Below, one piece after another: positions 52,955-62,683 of a stretch of DNA of 64,000 bases (positions within the stretch are counted from its first letter, which is position 1; each line of letters begins with the position of its first letter). The translations under genes and the position numbers were made by a program. The stretch covers positions 186,001-250,000 of the forward strand of contig NZ_JACLQU010000001.1 of assembly GCF_016648855.1 (NCBI RefSeq), written 5' to 3'. The notes under the pieces are model-generated. The model ran no database searches and was not told where the DNA came from. It worked only from the letters and a program-made list of their open reading frames with translations. Origin of the DNA: Streptococcus parasanguinis. GTDB lineage: Bacteria > Bacillota > Bacilli > Lactobacillales > Streptococcaceae.

Positions 52955-53592
52955 CTTCTTCCTCCTTTAAGAAAAAACTGATTAATCTCTTGACACTTAT
53001 TTTCTGTTAAAACAGGAACACCGCTACTGTTTAAATAAAATGCAATATAGTCTAATTTTTGTGAGAATGATATCATTTCTTCACCTGATATAGTTGGATC
53101 AAGCCACACATCAATTAATAGAGATAGTGTTGTAGCTGTCTCTAAAGGATATTTACAAGAAAACTCGCCCTTCTCATTTCCTTGATGAATGATTATTCCT
53201 ACATATTTGGAAAGAATATTTACCGTATTTTTTAAAGAAAACAACAAGCCGAACGGTATCTTTTGTGCCCAGTCTATACCAGTAAGCTGTTTCATATTCT
53301 CATTGCCTATTAAATAATCAACTAATTGTAATAAACGATCTGTTGATGAAACTCCTTCGTTTTTTGACAATTCTTCTAGAAAAGTTGAGAGGGAGTTCGT
53401 TTCTTTCTCCATTAAGAGTTGTAGAATCTCTTCTTTACTTTTGAAGTGATGGTAAACAGCCCCTTTTGACAATCCTGTCACTGTTACTAAATCAGCCATC
53501 GTTGTTTCTTTATAGCTTTTATTTGAAAATAAGGACAAGGCTGCCTGAATAATTTGATCTTTACTTCTTTTTGATTTCATTTCTTGTTTCAA
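52951..53592 (-). CDS. TetR/AcrR-family repressor (TTG start)
   Basis: 213 aa. N-terminal helix-turn-helix: DQIIQAALSLFSNKSYKETTMADLVTVTGLSKGAVYHHFKSKEEIL. The C-terminal ligand domain is poorly conserved. TTG at 53592 lies 8 bases after GGAGG (AAAGGAGGAGAGTTAC); the first ATG is four codons later and too far from it. Autoregulated: a 21-bp operator sits at the expected transcription start. AT-rich compared with neighbours. Operon with a small membrane protein. Confidence 0.88.
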   Translation of the reverse strand: MKQEMKSKRSKDQIIQAALSLFSNKSYKETTMADLVTVTGLSKGAVYHHFKSKEEILQLLMEKETNSLSTFLEELSKNEGVSSTDRLLQLVDYLIGNENMKQLTGIDWAQKIPFGLLFSLKNTVNILSKYVGIIIHQGNEKGEFSCKYPLETATTLSLLIDVWLDPTISGEEMISFSQKLDYIAFYLNSSGVPVLTENKCQEINQFFLKGGRR

Positions 53593-53611
53593 GTAACTCT
53601 CCTCCTTTAAA

Positions 53612-53632
53612 AAACAGACTATCGGTCTGTTT
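53612..53632. promoter_or_regulatory. TetR operator
   Basis: Perfect 8-bp inverted repeat AAACAGAC-N5-GTCTGTTT covering the predicted start of the tetR transcript. Confidence 0.72.
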
Positions 53633-53635
53633 TTA

Positions 53636-53664
53636 ATTTTATTAAATTCAGAAGACTTTGTCAA
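53636..53664 (-). promoter_or_regulatory. tetR promoter
   Basis: Minus strand TTGACA (53659-53664), 17-base spacer, TAAAAT (53636-53641). The operator begins 4 bases downstream. Confidence 0.75.
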
Positions 53665-53696
53665 TGAAATTCCATTTTTCATTCCCTCTGAAAAAG

Positions 53697-53723
53697 TAAA
53701 AACAGACACTAAAAGGTGCCTGT
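53697..53723 (-). terminator. Terminator downstream of the PASTA gene and repeat
   Basis: ACAGGCAC / GTGTCTGT stem (one G-U) with 6-base loop, then TTTTT on the minus strand. Confidence 0.75.
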
Positions 53724-53766
53724 TAGAATGTAAATATATACTGAAACTTTCTGCCGTGAGAAAAGT

Positions 53767-53942
53767 GAGAGTGGGACAGAAATCGGTAATTCGTTAGAAT
53801 TCGATTTCTTCGTCCCACCTCCGCACAGTTAAGTAGGGCTGTAAAAGCTGATGAAATCAGCGTAGTAAAGCCCACTCAACCACTGCGTCTTGCTCGACAA
53901 TCCAAAAATAATTGAGAGGCTAGGACTTTTGTCCCAGCCTCT
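53767..53942 (-). repeat. Dispersed 176-bp structured repeat, copy 2
   Basis: Inverted copy of 35760-35935 with roughly ten differences. On the minus strand it starts about 30 bases after the PASTA gene stop and ends with the same GTGGGAC / GTCCCAC hairpin, here followed by a less pure TCTCACTTTTC. Same orientation relative to the upstream gene as copy 1. Confidence 0.85.
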
Positions 53943-53974
53943 TCCAATCATTCCCCTTAAATGTTATTTAATGG

Positions 53975-55366
53975 CTAATCATCATATCCACTTGAAGAAT
54001 TTCCAGTATCGTTAACTTTTGAATTTGAATCATCATAATTATCATTAGGTTCTACTCTATTTCTATTCTGTCCACCTTCATTTGGTTCATAAACGGTCAA
54101 TACAATTCGTGTGCGGTTAATATCCACCGTACTCGAAACTTCTGGAGTTTGACTGACAATTTGACCTGCAGAAACGGATACTCCATCAGGAAGATGGTTA
54201 GTTTTTCTGATTTTAATATTAGATTCTTTGATTCCATATATTTCAATCAAATTACTTCTAGCAAAATCATAGGTTGATCCAACATAGTTTGGCATTTCAA
54301 TTGAAGTTGTTTCTTTTGCTACTTTTAAAACAATCTTGGTCTTTGAACTCAAAGAATATTGCTTTCCTGGAGCTGGAGTTTGTTCAAGAACTGTCCCTGC
54401 AGCATAATCGAAGGTCTCAACTTCTTCAATCGTGATCATTTTGCTTGATACTTTATAAGTATTTTTCAGATCTTCCTCTGCTTTAGCTCGTGTTTCTCCT
54501 ACATAGTTTGGCATTTCAAAACTATTTGGACCTTTTGAAACGATCAAATTAATTTTATTTCCTCGTTTTATTTTGCTACCAGTGACTGGATTTGTTTTTA
54601 TAATATACCCCTCTGCAATCGAATCGCTATATTCCTCTTGTTCTTTTCCTAATTTTAAATTTTGCTTTTCAATGATTGCATTTGCTTCTGCTACTGTTTT
54701 CCCTGAGAGATTAGGAACAACTGTAGTATCTGTGCTTTTTTCTAGATCCGATTTTCCTTTATTGTCTTTTTTTGAACTTTCCGACTTTCTTGAAATAGAT
54801 ACTGAATCATTTTGTCTTTGATATCGTCCACTTTTTGGTAAAAAAAGCCATAACATTAGAATTAAAATGACTAATCCAATAACTAGACTTATAATTCTTT
54901 TCCTTCGTTGTTTCTTTTTTTCTTCTTCTTGTTTGATTAATTCTTCCTGCCTATAGCGTTCAGCTTGTAAAGCTAGTTTTCTCTCTTTTTCAGCTTCCTC
55001 AAACTTATACTTCTCGTATTCCCCCTCAACTTCTGAGAGAAGTATTTGTATTCGATCACGCTCACTATTATCTTTAGCTTGAGCCCATATCTTTTTCAAT
55101 TCAAATATTTTATCTTTATAAAATTGCTCCTGTTTTTGTTTGAGTTCTTGCTCTCTCCGTCTCTCCTCAGCAATTGCTTGTTGTTGTAATATTTCATTTT
55201 GCTTTTCAGTTTGTCGAACTTGATTCTCTAGAAGTCTATTTTTTTCTTCTGAAGCTAATCTTTGCTGAATAGAGTGTCTATCTAACAAATCATTGTGTCT
55301 CTTTAATTCTTGATTTCGCTCTTGTTCCCTCTGTGCTGCCTCATAATCTTTTTCCCAGTTACTCAT
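53975..55366 (-). CDS. Coiled-coil/PASTA single-pass membrane protein without kinase domain
   Basis: 463 aa. Residues 1-155 form a long cytoplasmic Glu/Gln/Lys/Arg coiled coil (EQERNQELKRHN, EKERKLALQAERYRQEEL). Basic KKKQRRKR then marks the membrane entry, a helix spans 158-177, and a Ser/Lys-rich linker follows. Three PASTA repeats occupy about 215-279, 283-350 and 356-427 (each opening VVPNLSG, EMPNYVGE, EMPNYVGS), ending in an Asn/Asp/Ser tail. This is the StkP/PrkC layout with the kinase replaced by a coiled coil. AGGAGAAAAA precedes the ATG. AT-rich, single-gene unit with its own promoter. Confidence 0.85.
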   Translation of the reverse strand: MSNWEKDYEAAQREQERNQELKRHNDLLDRHSIQQRLASEEKNRLLENQVRQTEKQNEILQQQAIAEERRREQELKQKQEQFYKDKIFELKKIWAQAKDNSERDRIQILLSEVEGEYEKYKFEEAEKERKLALQAERYRQEELIKQEEEKKKQRRKRIISLVIGLVILILMLWLFLPKSGRYQRQNDSVSISRKSESSKKDNKGKSDLEKSTDTTVVPNLSGKTVAEANAIIEKQNLKLGKEQEEYSDSIAEGYIIKTNPVTGSKIKRGNKINLIVSKGPNSFEMPNYVGETRAKAEEDLKNTYKVSSKMITIEEVETFDYAAGTVLEQTPAPGKQYSLSSKTKIVLKVAKETTSIEMPNYVGSTYDFARSNLIEIYGIKESNIKIRKTNHLPDGVSVSAGQIVSQTPEVSSTVDINRTRIVLTVYEPNEGGQNRNRVEPNDNYDDSNSKVNDTGNSSSGYDD

Positions 55367-55530
55367 TTTTTCTCCTAATTCGCATTGATATTTTCTTGAC
55401 TCGATAAAGTCATCTACTAATATTTAATCAATTTCTATAAAAGCCTAAAAATCCTTCTGTTATTTAAAAACTCATATTTCCATAACACTCACATTTTATA
55501 ACTAATTAGTGTAATATATCTTTATGCAAT

Positions 55531-55559
55531 ATTATAACCAATTAAAAAAGTAAATACAA
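55531..55559 (-). promoter_or_regulatory. Promoter for the coiled-coil/PASTA gene
   Basis: Minus strand TTGTAT, 17-base spacer, TATAAT. The leader would be about 158 bases, very AT-rich, with an ACTAATTAGT palindrome near 55500. No gene is seen between 55367 and 55665. Confidence 0.5.
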
Positions 55560-55582
55560 GAACATTAATAAGATATTTTTAA

Positions 55583-55612
55583 AACAAAAAAATAAACTGC
55601 CCCCAAAAGGTA
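55583..55612 (-). terminator. Terminator after gatB
   Basis: ACTGCC / GGCAGT arms on the minus strand with an imperfect inner loop, then TTTATTTTTTTG. Confidence 0.7.
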
Positions 55613-55665
55613 GGCAGTAAAAATCTAACTTTTAGGGTGCAGTTCTCGATTTCTCGATTTCTCTA

Positions 55666-57108
55666 TTACTCTTCCTTCAACTTCGCCAATTCTTGGGCAA
55701 GTAACTTGAGGGCTACTTGTGGGTTGGCTTGGCCTTTGGTTGCTTTCATGAGGAAACCTGTGAAGGCCTTGGCCGCATTCCGTTTTCCTGACTTGAAGTC
55801 GGCTACGGCTGCTTCATTGTCTGCGAAGACTTGGTGGATGATTGGAATCAAGACTTCAGGGTCTGAAATCTGTACCAATCCGGCTTTTTCGACGTATTCA
55901 CGCGCACCGCCACCGTTTTTCGCCAAATGAACGAAGACTTTCTTGGCAATCTTAGAAGAGATGGTTCCATCTTCGATGATGGCAATCATTTCTACTAAGT
56001 TTTCTGGTGTTAATTGGATTTCTTCCAGTGTTTTGCCTTCTGCATTCATGAATTGCGCCACTTCACCTTGGAGCCAGTTAGACACTTGCTTGGCATCTCC
56101 ACCAAGGGCTACGGCTGCTTCAAAGAAGTCAGAAGTGACTTTCGTCGCTGTCAATTGGCTGGCATCATAGTCAGACAAGCCAAGCTCTGCCACATAGCGA
56201 GCACGGCGGTCTTTTGGAAACTCTGGCAACTCCGTGCGCATTTCCTCAATCCACTCATCTGAGATTTCAAACAATGGAAGGTCTGGTTCTGGGAAGTAAC
56301 GGTAATCCGCTGCTCCTTCTTTGACCCGCATAAGAATCGTGCTCTTGTTGGCCTCATCATAACGGCGTGTTTCTTGACGAATGACACCACCTGAACGCAA
56401 GATTTTCGCTTGGCGCTCCACTTCGTATTCAAGACCTTTACGGACGTTGGAGAAGGAGTTCAAGTTTTTCAACTCCGTCTTGGTACCAAATTCCTCTTGA
56501 CCGTATGGACGAAGGGAAATATTGGCATCGACCCGCATCGATCCTTCTTCCATCTTGACGTCAGAAATACCTGTGTACTGGATGACTTCTTTGAGGGCTG
56601 TCAAATAAGCATAGGCTTCTTCTGGAGAACGCATATCTGCTTCAGATACAATCTCGATCAATGGCACCCCTTGACGGTTGAGGTCTACATAAGAGAAGCC
56701 ATCTGTTCCGTGCGTGTTCTTACCAGCATCTTCTTCCAAGTGGGCCCGTTCAATCCCGATTTTCTTCGTTGAGCCGTCTTCCAATTGCACTTCAATCCAA
56801 CCGTTGTAACCGATTGGCTCATCAAATTGTGAGATTTGGTAGGCTTTTGGATTATCAGGATAGAAATAGTTTTTACGGTCAAAGTGCATGTGCTGGTGGA
56901 TATCCATATTCAGGGCCAAAGCAGCCTTGATACCAGCGTCCACAACACCCTTGTTCAAGACAGGAAGCACCCCTGGGAAAGACCAGTCGATCACATTAGT
57001 ATTGGCATTTTGCTCATTCCCAAAGTGAGCAGAGGTTGGTGAGAAAATTTTTGAGTTTGTATTCAATTCAACGTGGACTTCAAGTCCGATGACTGTTTCA
57101 AAGTTCAT
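55666..57108 (-). CDS. gatB: Asp-tRNA(Asn)/Glu-tRNA(Gln) amidotransferase subunit B
   Basis: 480 aa, recognises misacylated tRNA and phosphorylates the Glu/Asp. N-terminal [13 protein letters not shown] cradle domain, [19 protein letters not shown], zinc-site region, and the C-terminal helical YqeY-like tail ([12 protein letters not shown]). The ATG shares one base with the gatA stop (TAATG). Last gene of gatCAB. Confidence 0.97.
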   Translation of the reverse strand: MNFETVIGLEVHVELNTNSKIFSPTSAHFGNEQNANTNVIDWSFPGVLPVLNKGVVDAGIKAALALNMDIHQHMHFDRKNYFYPDNPKAYQISQFDEPIGYNGWIEVQLEDGSTKKIGIERAHLEEDAGKNTHGTDGFSYVDLNRQGVPLIEIVSEADMRSPEEAYAYLTALKEVIQYTGISDVKMEEGSMRVDANISLRPYGQEEFGTKTELKNLNSFSNVRKGLEYEVERQAKILRSGGVIRQETRRYDEANKSTILMRVKEGAADYRYFPEPDLPLFEISDEWIEEMRTELPEFPKDRRARYVAELGLSDYDASQLTATKVTSDFFEAAVALGGDAKQVSNWLQGEVAQFMNAEGKTLEEIQLTPENLVEMIAIIEDGTISSKIAKKVFVHLAKNGGGAREYVEKAGLVQISDPEVLIPIIHQVFADNEAAVADFKSGKRNAAKAFTGFLMKATKGQANPQVALKLLAQELAKLKEE

Positions 57109-58574
57109 TAATTGTCACCTCCGAAAATAAGGGGTTGTTGCTTGTGGTAGTCCGTCGTTGCTTCAAAGGCAGCTGCAGCTTGGTAGATAGTTTCTTCAGA
57201 ATACTTCGGACCAATCAACTGCAAACCAACTGGAAGACCTTGCGCGAAACCTGCAGGAATCGAAATCCCTGGAAGACCTGCCAAATTGACCGGAATGGTC
57301 AAAAGGTCAGCCAAGTACATGGCAACCGGATCATGGTTGAGCGAATCCAAATCAAAGGCCACGCTTGGAGCTGTTGGACCAAGGATAAGGTCGTAATCCG
57401 CAAAGACTTTTTCGAAGTCTTGGATAATGAGGGTACGAACTTGACCAGCTTTCTTGTAGTAAGCATCGTAGTAACCAGATGACAAACTAAAGGTACCTAG
57501 CATGATCCGACGTTTAACCTCATCACCAAAGCCTTGGCTACGAGTGTTCACATAGATGTCATCCAAGTTCTTGGCATCTTCCGCACGGAAACCATAGCGA
57601 ATCCCATCGAAACGTTGCAAGTTTGAAGATGCTTCAGATGAAGCGATGATGTAGTAAACGGCAACCCCGTATTTAGAGTGTGGAAGGCTAACTTCTTCGA
57701 CAGTTGCTCCCAATTTTTCAAAGTGTTTCGCCGCATTAAGGATGGTTTCTTTGACTTCTGGGTCAATACCTTCCCCGAGGTATTCCTTAGGAAGGGCAAT
57801 CTTCATACCTTTAATGTCTTGACCAATCTTAGAAGTAAAGTCTGCTACACGAACAGGTGCAGATGTTGAATCCTTGGCATCTTCACTGGCAATGACATTG
57901 AGCAAGAGCGCATTTTCCTTAACCGTTGGTGCAAACGGCCCAATTTGGTCGAGTGAGCTACCAAAAGCAATGAGACCAAAACGGGAAACTGTTCCATAAG
58001 TTGGTTTGAGACCAACAATCCCATTAAAAGCAGCCGGTTGACGGATAGAACCACCTGTATCTGAACCAAGGGACAAACGGACTTGACCTGAAGCGACAGA
58101 AGCTGCTGAACCACTAGAAGATCCACCAGGCACCTTGCTGTGGTCCCATGCATTCTTGGTTGGTCCATAGTAAGAAGTTTCACCAGATCCACCCATGGCA
58201 AATTCATCCATGTTGGTCTTTCCGATGACAATCATATCTTTGGCTTTGGCATTGGCAACTGCTGTCGCATCAAAGATTGGCTCGTAGTTATAGAGCATTT
58301 TTGAAGCCGCAGTTGTCAAGATACCATCTGTTGAGATATTGTCTTTGACAGCGAGTGGAATCCCTGACAGGAGGTTGTCTGCATCGATTCCTTTTTCATC
58401 AATGGCCTTGGCTTGTGCAAGAGCTGCTTCTTCGGCCACCGTTACAAAGGCATTGATCGCTTCTTCACGCGCCTTGATATCTTCAAGCGTAGCTTGTGTC
58501 AATTCGGTTGCCGAAATTTCCTTAGAGACAAGGAGGTCGTGCAACTCTTCAATGGTTTTATGGTTGAATGACAT
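57108..58574 (-). CDS. gatA: Glutamyl-tRNA(Gln) amidotransferase subunit A
   Basis: 488 aa amidase-signature glutaminase. Catalytic Ser-cisSer-Lys triad: Lys in [11 protein letters not shown] (about 80) and serines in [16 protein letters not shown] and [15 protein letters not shown]. Supplies ammonia to GatB. Overlaps gatC and gatB by one base each (TAATG). Confidence 0.97.
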   Translation of the reverse strand: MSFNHKTIEELHDLLVSKEISATELTQATLEDIKAREEAINAFVTVAEEAALAQAKAIDEKGIDADNLLSGIPLAVKDNISTDGILTTAASKMLYNYEPIFDATAVANAKAKDMIVIGKTNMDEFAMGGSGETSYYGPTKNAWDHSKVPGGSSSGSAASVASGQVRLSLGSDTGGSIRQPAAFNGIVGLKPTYGTVSRFGLIAFGSSLDQIGPFAPTVKENALLLNVIASEDAKDSTSAPVRVADFTSKIGQDIKGMKIALPKEYLGEGIDPEVKETILNAAKHFEKLGATVEEVSLPHSKYGVAVYYIIASSEASSNLQRFDGIRYGFRAEDAKNLDDIYVNTRSQGFGDEVKRRIMLGTFSLSSGYYDAYYKKAGQVRTLIIQDFEKVFADYDLILGPTAPSVAFDLDSLNHDPVAMYLADLLTIPVNLAGLPGISIPAGFAQGLPVGLQLIGPKYSEETIYQAAAAFEATTDYHKQQPLIFGGDN

Positions 58575-58876
58575 TAGGCATCTCCTCCATCTTCTAGGAT
58601 AGCTGGTACCTTGATGTAGTAGTTATCTTTTTCAGGTACATTTTTAAACAAGCGATCTCGGTCAGTCCCTTTTTCAGCAACATCCGGACGCAATACAGTC
58701 TTACGATCCGCCATGGTCGTTGTTGGAGCAACGCCTGTTGTGTCCACTTCTTCCAACAATTCCACCATGTCGACAATCTTCGACAAAGTTGTTGCAAACT
58801 CAGCTGTCTCTTCTGGAGAGAATTTCAATTTTGAAAGATTGGCAACGTGGGTTACCTCTTCTTGCGTAATTTTCAT
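58574..58876 (-). CDS. gatC: Glutamyl-tRNA(Gln) amidotransferase subunit C
   Basis: 100 aa, stabilises the GatAB complex. Typical [22 protein letters not shown] start and the [16 protein letters not shown] block. ATG at 58876 is preceded by GAAAGGAAGC. An extended -10 TGGTAAAAT lies about 50 bases upstream. Confidence 0.95.
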   Translation of the reverse strand: MKITQEEVTHVANLSKLKFSPEETAEFATTLSKIVDMVELLEEVDTTGVAPTTTMADRKTVLRPDVAEKGTDRDRLFKNVPEKDNYYIKVPAILEDGGDA

Positions 58877-58953
58877 CTTGCTTCCTTTCGTGAAATGATG
58901 ATTTTTCAATACCCTCTATTTTACCATAATTTAGCTCAATTTGCTTGCCTTAG

Positions 58954-58988
58954 AAAAAATCTGTAGGACTTTTTTGTCGCTACAGATT
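58954..58988 (-). terminator. Terminator after the GtfA-like gene
   Basis: Nine-base stem AATCTGTAG / CTACAGATT around a 12-base loop, then TTTTTT on the minus strand. Confidence 0.82.
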
Positions 58989-58995
58989 CTTCATT

Positions 58996-60489
58996 TTATA
59001 TTGCTTTTTCGCCTAATTGTCCCATCTCTATTAGAGTTTCTTTCCAGACTTCCTGAACATGAGATGCGAGGTAGCAAGAAGCCAAGTCATAAGAAGCCCG
59101 ATGAAACGGTGCAAGGTCACTTTCAAAGAGCTGGACCAGCTTGTCCGCCAACTCTTTCACCAATTGTTCTTCTGGCACTGTCTCGCTATAAGCTACCAAA
59201 AAGCCATTTTCACCCTCTTTTATAAAAGTTGGATTGCCATAACGGGCATCAAAGCCCAGCAAGGCCAAACCTGCTCCAGCCGCCTCCATCAAAGTCAAAC
59301 CAAAGGTCTCCCACTGAGAAGTGGTGAGGTAGGCTTGGTAGCAAGGATAGATCTGCTTTAGATCCGCATGACCGCGTAGGTGAATATAATCTTGTGCTGC
59401 AAGCTCTTGAATCAGGTGGCGCAAGTTGTCCGCTTCTCCACCCTTTCCATAAATATCAAACTGAAGGGTTGGGAGTTGTTCATGAGCTTGGGCCACTACT
59501 CGAATGGCCAAATCGATTCGTTTCCTTGGATCCAAGCGGGAAGCTGTGATCACACTAAAGGGAGGTCTGTCTCCTAGTGACTCCGTCAATTCTTCTAGAT
59601 GCCCTACCGGAATGCTATAGATTGGAATTCCTTGGCATCCTTGTTTAGCGAGTGTCTGCTCCAAGACTTCTTTTTGAAGATCCGTCGCCGTGATGAAGTA
59701 ATCGAAGCGTTTGGCATACTTGAACACATAATAATATTCATAATTGAGATGGCCATTTTCAAATTCATGCTCCGAATGAAACACCATGGCGAGCTTTGAA
59801 GGAGCAACTTTCTCCAACAAAGGACGGGCAAAATCCATGCGCGAAGCCCGATCAAGCAGAATCAGATCTTCTTCTTTTAGCGATAGCTGCGACAAAAAAC
59901 GTCTCATCACTTCTGTATGGTTGGTCAAAATCTCAGGCCCCAGTTTATAGAGCCAACTTCCACCTGACCTCGATTCTTCAAAAGCGATAGTCCCATCTTG
60001 ATGGTGATAGATCCGTCTGACAACACTACCATACTGAAAATACTCTGTGACAAGTTTACAAGCTCCATAATACTCTCGCTTGATCCTATTTCCAGCCAAA
60101 AGATAGTCTACATAGCGGACACAGTTTGGATGATAGGGATCCAAATGAAAGGTCAAGGCGTTTCCATCCGCAAATTGGTAGCGAATGGCTCTTTCCGTTT
60201 TTTCAACAACATCCAGACGAGTCAGTTGAAACTCCATTTGCAAGGCCCCTACCGTCTTTTGAGGGACCGTAGTCTGTTGATCCGTAAAAGCTAAATGGGC
60301 AAAAAGCAGTTCCTCATCCCGATGCCCCAATGAGAGGTAGTAGGCTAATTTTTCTGGAGTGGGCCAAGTGGTAAAGACAAACTTCGCTGCCACTCCTAGT
60401 CCACGGAGCATCTTTGCCCGAGAGGCTTGTGCAACATCGACCCCATTGGGTTCGAATCCCACTAGTAGATTAAAGGTATAAATGGTCAT
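58996..60489 (-). CDS. GtfA-like glycosyltransferase (SRRP O-GlcNAc transferase type)
   Basis: 497 aa, GT4 family GT-B enzyme. Conserved: an N-terminal MTIYTFNLLVGFEPNGVDVAQASR matching the start of GtfA/Gtf1 and an extended beta-meander insert (about 90-200). VFHSEHEFEN, ITASRLDPRKRIDLAIRV and the EX7E element WETFGLTLMEAAG complete the fold. In known loci GtfA with GtfB attaches the first GlcNAc to serine-rich repeat adhesins. It is clearly divergent from the Fap1/GspB enzymes. Overlaps the gtfB-like gene by 4 bp; here it comes after gtfB, the reverse of known loci. Confidence 0.82.
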   Translation of the reverse strand: MTIYTFNLLVGFEPNGVDVAQASRAKMLRGLGVAAKFVFTTWPTPEKLAYYLSLGHRDEELLFAHLAFTDQQTTVPQKTVGALQMEFQLTRLDVVEKTERAIRYQFADGNALTFHLDPYHPNCVRYVDYLLAGNRIKREYYGACKLVTEYFQYGSVVRRIYHHQDGTIAFEESRSGGSWLYKLGPEILTNHTEVMRRFLSQLSLKEEDLILLDRASRMDFARPLLEKVAPSKLAMVFHSEHEFENGHLNYEYYYVFKYAKRFDYFITATDLQKEVLEQTLAKQGCQGIPIYSIPVGHLEELTESLGDRPPFSVITASRLDPRKRIDLAIRVVAQAHEQLPTLQFDIYGKGGEADNLRHLIQELAAQDYIHLRGHADLKQIYPCYQAYLTTSQWETFGLTLMEAAGAGLALLGFDARYGNPTFIKEGENGFLVAYSETVPEEQLVKELADKLVQLFESDLAPFHRASYDLASCYLASHVQEVWKETLIEMGQLGEKAI

Positions 60490-61769
60490 GCTGTCCCTCC
60501 CTCTAATCGCTTAAACAGCTCTTCCAAAGCTTCTTTTTCAGGCAATTTCAAGATTCGTGCCTGCTCTCTTACCAATTCTTTGTAGGCCTCTGGATGCTGG
60601 AGCACTATTTCTAGTTGCTGTTCCATTTCTTCGACTGAATCTGTAATCGTGCTCAATTTTTTATAAGCTTCATGGTGCACGGTAGTCTTCAACCCAAACA
60701 AGACTTGCCCATTTTCAAGAGCATGAAGACTACTACTCCACACTTCTTCTCCCTGGTTGCAATCCAGATAAATAGAGCAGCTGGATAACAAGTCCTCATA
60801 TTTGTCCAGCGAAATCCCTGGATAGAGGCGCACATTGGAGCGAGTTGCTAAGTCTGTTAATTTTGGCCCCATAGCCGTCAAAGCAGCAATGTGAAAGGTC
60901 ACTTGTGGGAATTGATGGACTAGGCGAGATAGGCCTTCGACCTCTTGAGAAGCCGTCATGACCAGAGCTTCTGGTTGAAAACTTTCCTGCTCCACATCTA
61001 CCAGCCCTGACAAGGCTGTAATTCCGTCTTTTTGCTCCCTCAACAGACCATCTTCTACCAACAAAATCTGACTGACTTGTTCTTTGATCTCGTCTAGATC
61101 ATGCGCATTACTGGCACAATAGGCGAGTCTTTCCTTTGGTATCTCTTTCACAACATCTAGCAATGCCTTGTCTAGCAAAAGAACGGCTTCATCTTCCGGC
61201 AAGACTTGTTCTAAGACAGCTCTTTGCAGCTCTTCCTTACTGGCATACAGGCGATCCCGTCCCTTAGGAGTTTGATGCAAAAAGATTCCTTGTGAGACAA
61301 AGTGAAGCAAGACTTCTTCTTGCTGACGGTTCAAATAGATGTCTAAATAGGGTTGACCAGCTTCCGTAAGGAGACTCCGTTTGCTTCTCCAGCCATAGCG
61401 GTTGTAGACATCAATCGATATGATCTCCTCTCCCTGACCAAACCACTCCACTCTATCAACCGTTCGGGACAAGATATCCTCTCGCAAAACCACGTTGGCA
61501 CGACGTTCCTCACCATCAAAAAGATAGGTTGTGATCCCCAGTGTCCAACATTCCCATAATTCTGGAACTGCTAGATCATTGAAAAATAAAGGTTTTCCAA
61601 TTTTTGATGCTGGGTCTTTTTGGGTAAAAAAGGTCGCAAGACTCTCTGTCTGTTGGTCCAAATCTGTTTCCAAATTGGTCACAAATACCCGATAGGGCTG
61701 GCCAAGTTTGTCCAAGTATTTTTGCAAACGATCCAGCTCTCTGGTCTGCTCTGATGCAATAATGAACAT
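60486..61769 (-). CDS. GtfB-like glycosyltransferase chaperone
   Basis: 427 aa. Resembles GtfB/Gtf2 of the accessory-Sec adhesin pathway, which binds the acceptor and stabilises GtfA. Recognisable parts are the short N-terminal VFVTNLETDLDQ-type strands, ELWECWTLGITTYLFDGEERR, DVYNRYGWRSKRSLL, and the degenerate GT-B C-terminal half with VRLYPGISLDKYEDLL and YLDCNQGEEVWSSSLHALENGQVLFGL. Lacks an EX7E catalytic element, as GtfB does. Third gene of the operon. Confidence 0.8.
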   Translation of the reverse strand: MFIIASEQTRELDRLQKYLDKLGQPYRVFVTNLETDLDQQTESLATFFTQKDPASKIGKPLFFNDLAVPELWECWTLGITTYLFDGEERRANVVLREDILSRTVDRVEWFGQGEEIISIDVYNRYGWRSKRSLLTEAGQPYLDIYLNRQQEEVLLHFVSQGIFLHQTPKGRDRLYASKEELQRAVLEQVLPEDEAVLLLDKALLDVVKEIPKERLAYCASNAHDLDEIKEQVSQILLVEDGLLREQKDGITALSGLVDVEQESFQPEALVMTASQEVEGLSRLVHQFPQVTFHIAALTAMGPKLTDLATRSNVRLYPGISLDKYEDLLSSCSIYLDCNQGEEVWSSSLHALENGQVLFGLKTTVHHEAYKKLSTITDSVEEMEQQLEIVLQHPEAYKELVREQARILKLPEKEALEELFKRLEGGTA

Positions 61770-61795
61770 GCTGATCCTTTCTCATCAATAAGGGG

Positions 61796-62683
61796 TTAGT
61801 CCATCGTTTCAATAAAACGGAGGTTGGTCACCACGCGCTCATAGGTTTCTGACCCTTGCAAGCCTGCTTCCTCTAATTTTTCAAGGGCCCGTTTCAAGCG
61901 CGTTTTATAGATATAACGATGCCAAGTCAAATCATAGCCCAACATCCCCAGTAGAGCCAACTTCTCCTGCTTAGCTTCCATCTCATCGACGACTCGCTTT
62001 TCTGTCCAAACCTGGGACAGAGTATCTGCACGCCCCACGCGATACCAATAAATACATTTCTCCGTATGAACTACCCGATGGGCTTTTAAGAAGAGCTTGT
62101 ACATCAGGAAGTTGTCTTCAACATTTTTTCCGACTGGAAAACGAAGCCCTTCAAATAAGCTACGCTTATAGAGCTTCATCATGGCACAAGCCCAGGCCAT
62201 ATCTCTGGTCTCCTGGATGGCATCCTGGTCCATGATCTCACGTCCCTCATAAAGGGTCTCTGAATAATCGTCGTCCGTTACCTTGATCAAGTATTTGCTA
62301 CTACTGTCATCATAGAGGTTATAGTTGGCTACGGAGACATCCGCATCATACTTCTTCAGTTGACGATAGAGCACTTCTACATAATCCTCCGTCACCCAGT
62401 CATCTGGATCAATAAAGGTGATATAATCACCAGTCGCCAACTCAATCCCTGTATTACGGGCAGCAGATAAGCCCCCATTTTCTTGACGAACGTAGCGGAT
62501 GCGCGCATCCTTCCTAAAAAATTCTTTACAGATCTCTTCTGACTGGTCTGGCGAACCATCATTGACCAGGATAATTTCAAGGTGAGGGTAAGTCTGATGG
62601 ACAACCGTTTCCAAACATTGTCTCAAATAAGCTTCTACATTATAGATGGGAATGATGATACTCACTACTTCATTTGTTTCCAT
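61796..62683 (-). CDS. GT2-family glycosyltransferase
   Basis: 295 aa. GT-A fold: VVSIIIPIYNVEAYLRQCLETV, LVNDGSPDQSEEI, ENGGLSAARNTGIELATGDYITFIDPDDWV (DxD) and the acceptor part KNVEDNFLMYKLFLKA. Probably extends the glycan on the adhesin. The in-frame ATG at 62695 is possible; 62683 was chosen because it sits behind a purine-rich GAGAAGAAGC; either way it overlaps the GT8 gene's 3' end. Nss/GalT-like partner in SRRP loci by context. Confidence 0.85.
   Translation of the reverse strand: METNEVVSIIIPIYNVEAYLRQCLETVVHQTYPHLEIILVNDGSPDQSEEICKEFFRKDARIRYVRQENGGLSAARNTGIELATGDYITFIDPDDWVTEDYVEVLYRQLKKYDADVSVANYNLYDDSSSKYLIKVTDDDYSETLYEGREIMDQDAIQETRDMAWACAMMKLYKRSLFEGLRFPVGKNVEDNFLMYKLFLKAHRVVHTEKCIYWYRVGRADTLSQVWTEKRVVDEMEAKQEKLALLGMLGYDLTWHRYIYKTRLKRALEKLEEAGLQGSETYERVVTNLRFIETMD

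Noticed and set aside
55640..55668. Tandem TCTCGATT units near the gatB stop, checked as repeat array
   Set aside because: Only two exact units plus one degenerate; no spacers, so not CRISPR or a functional array.
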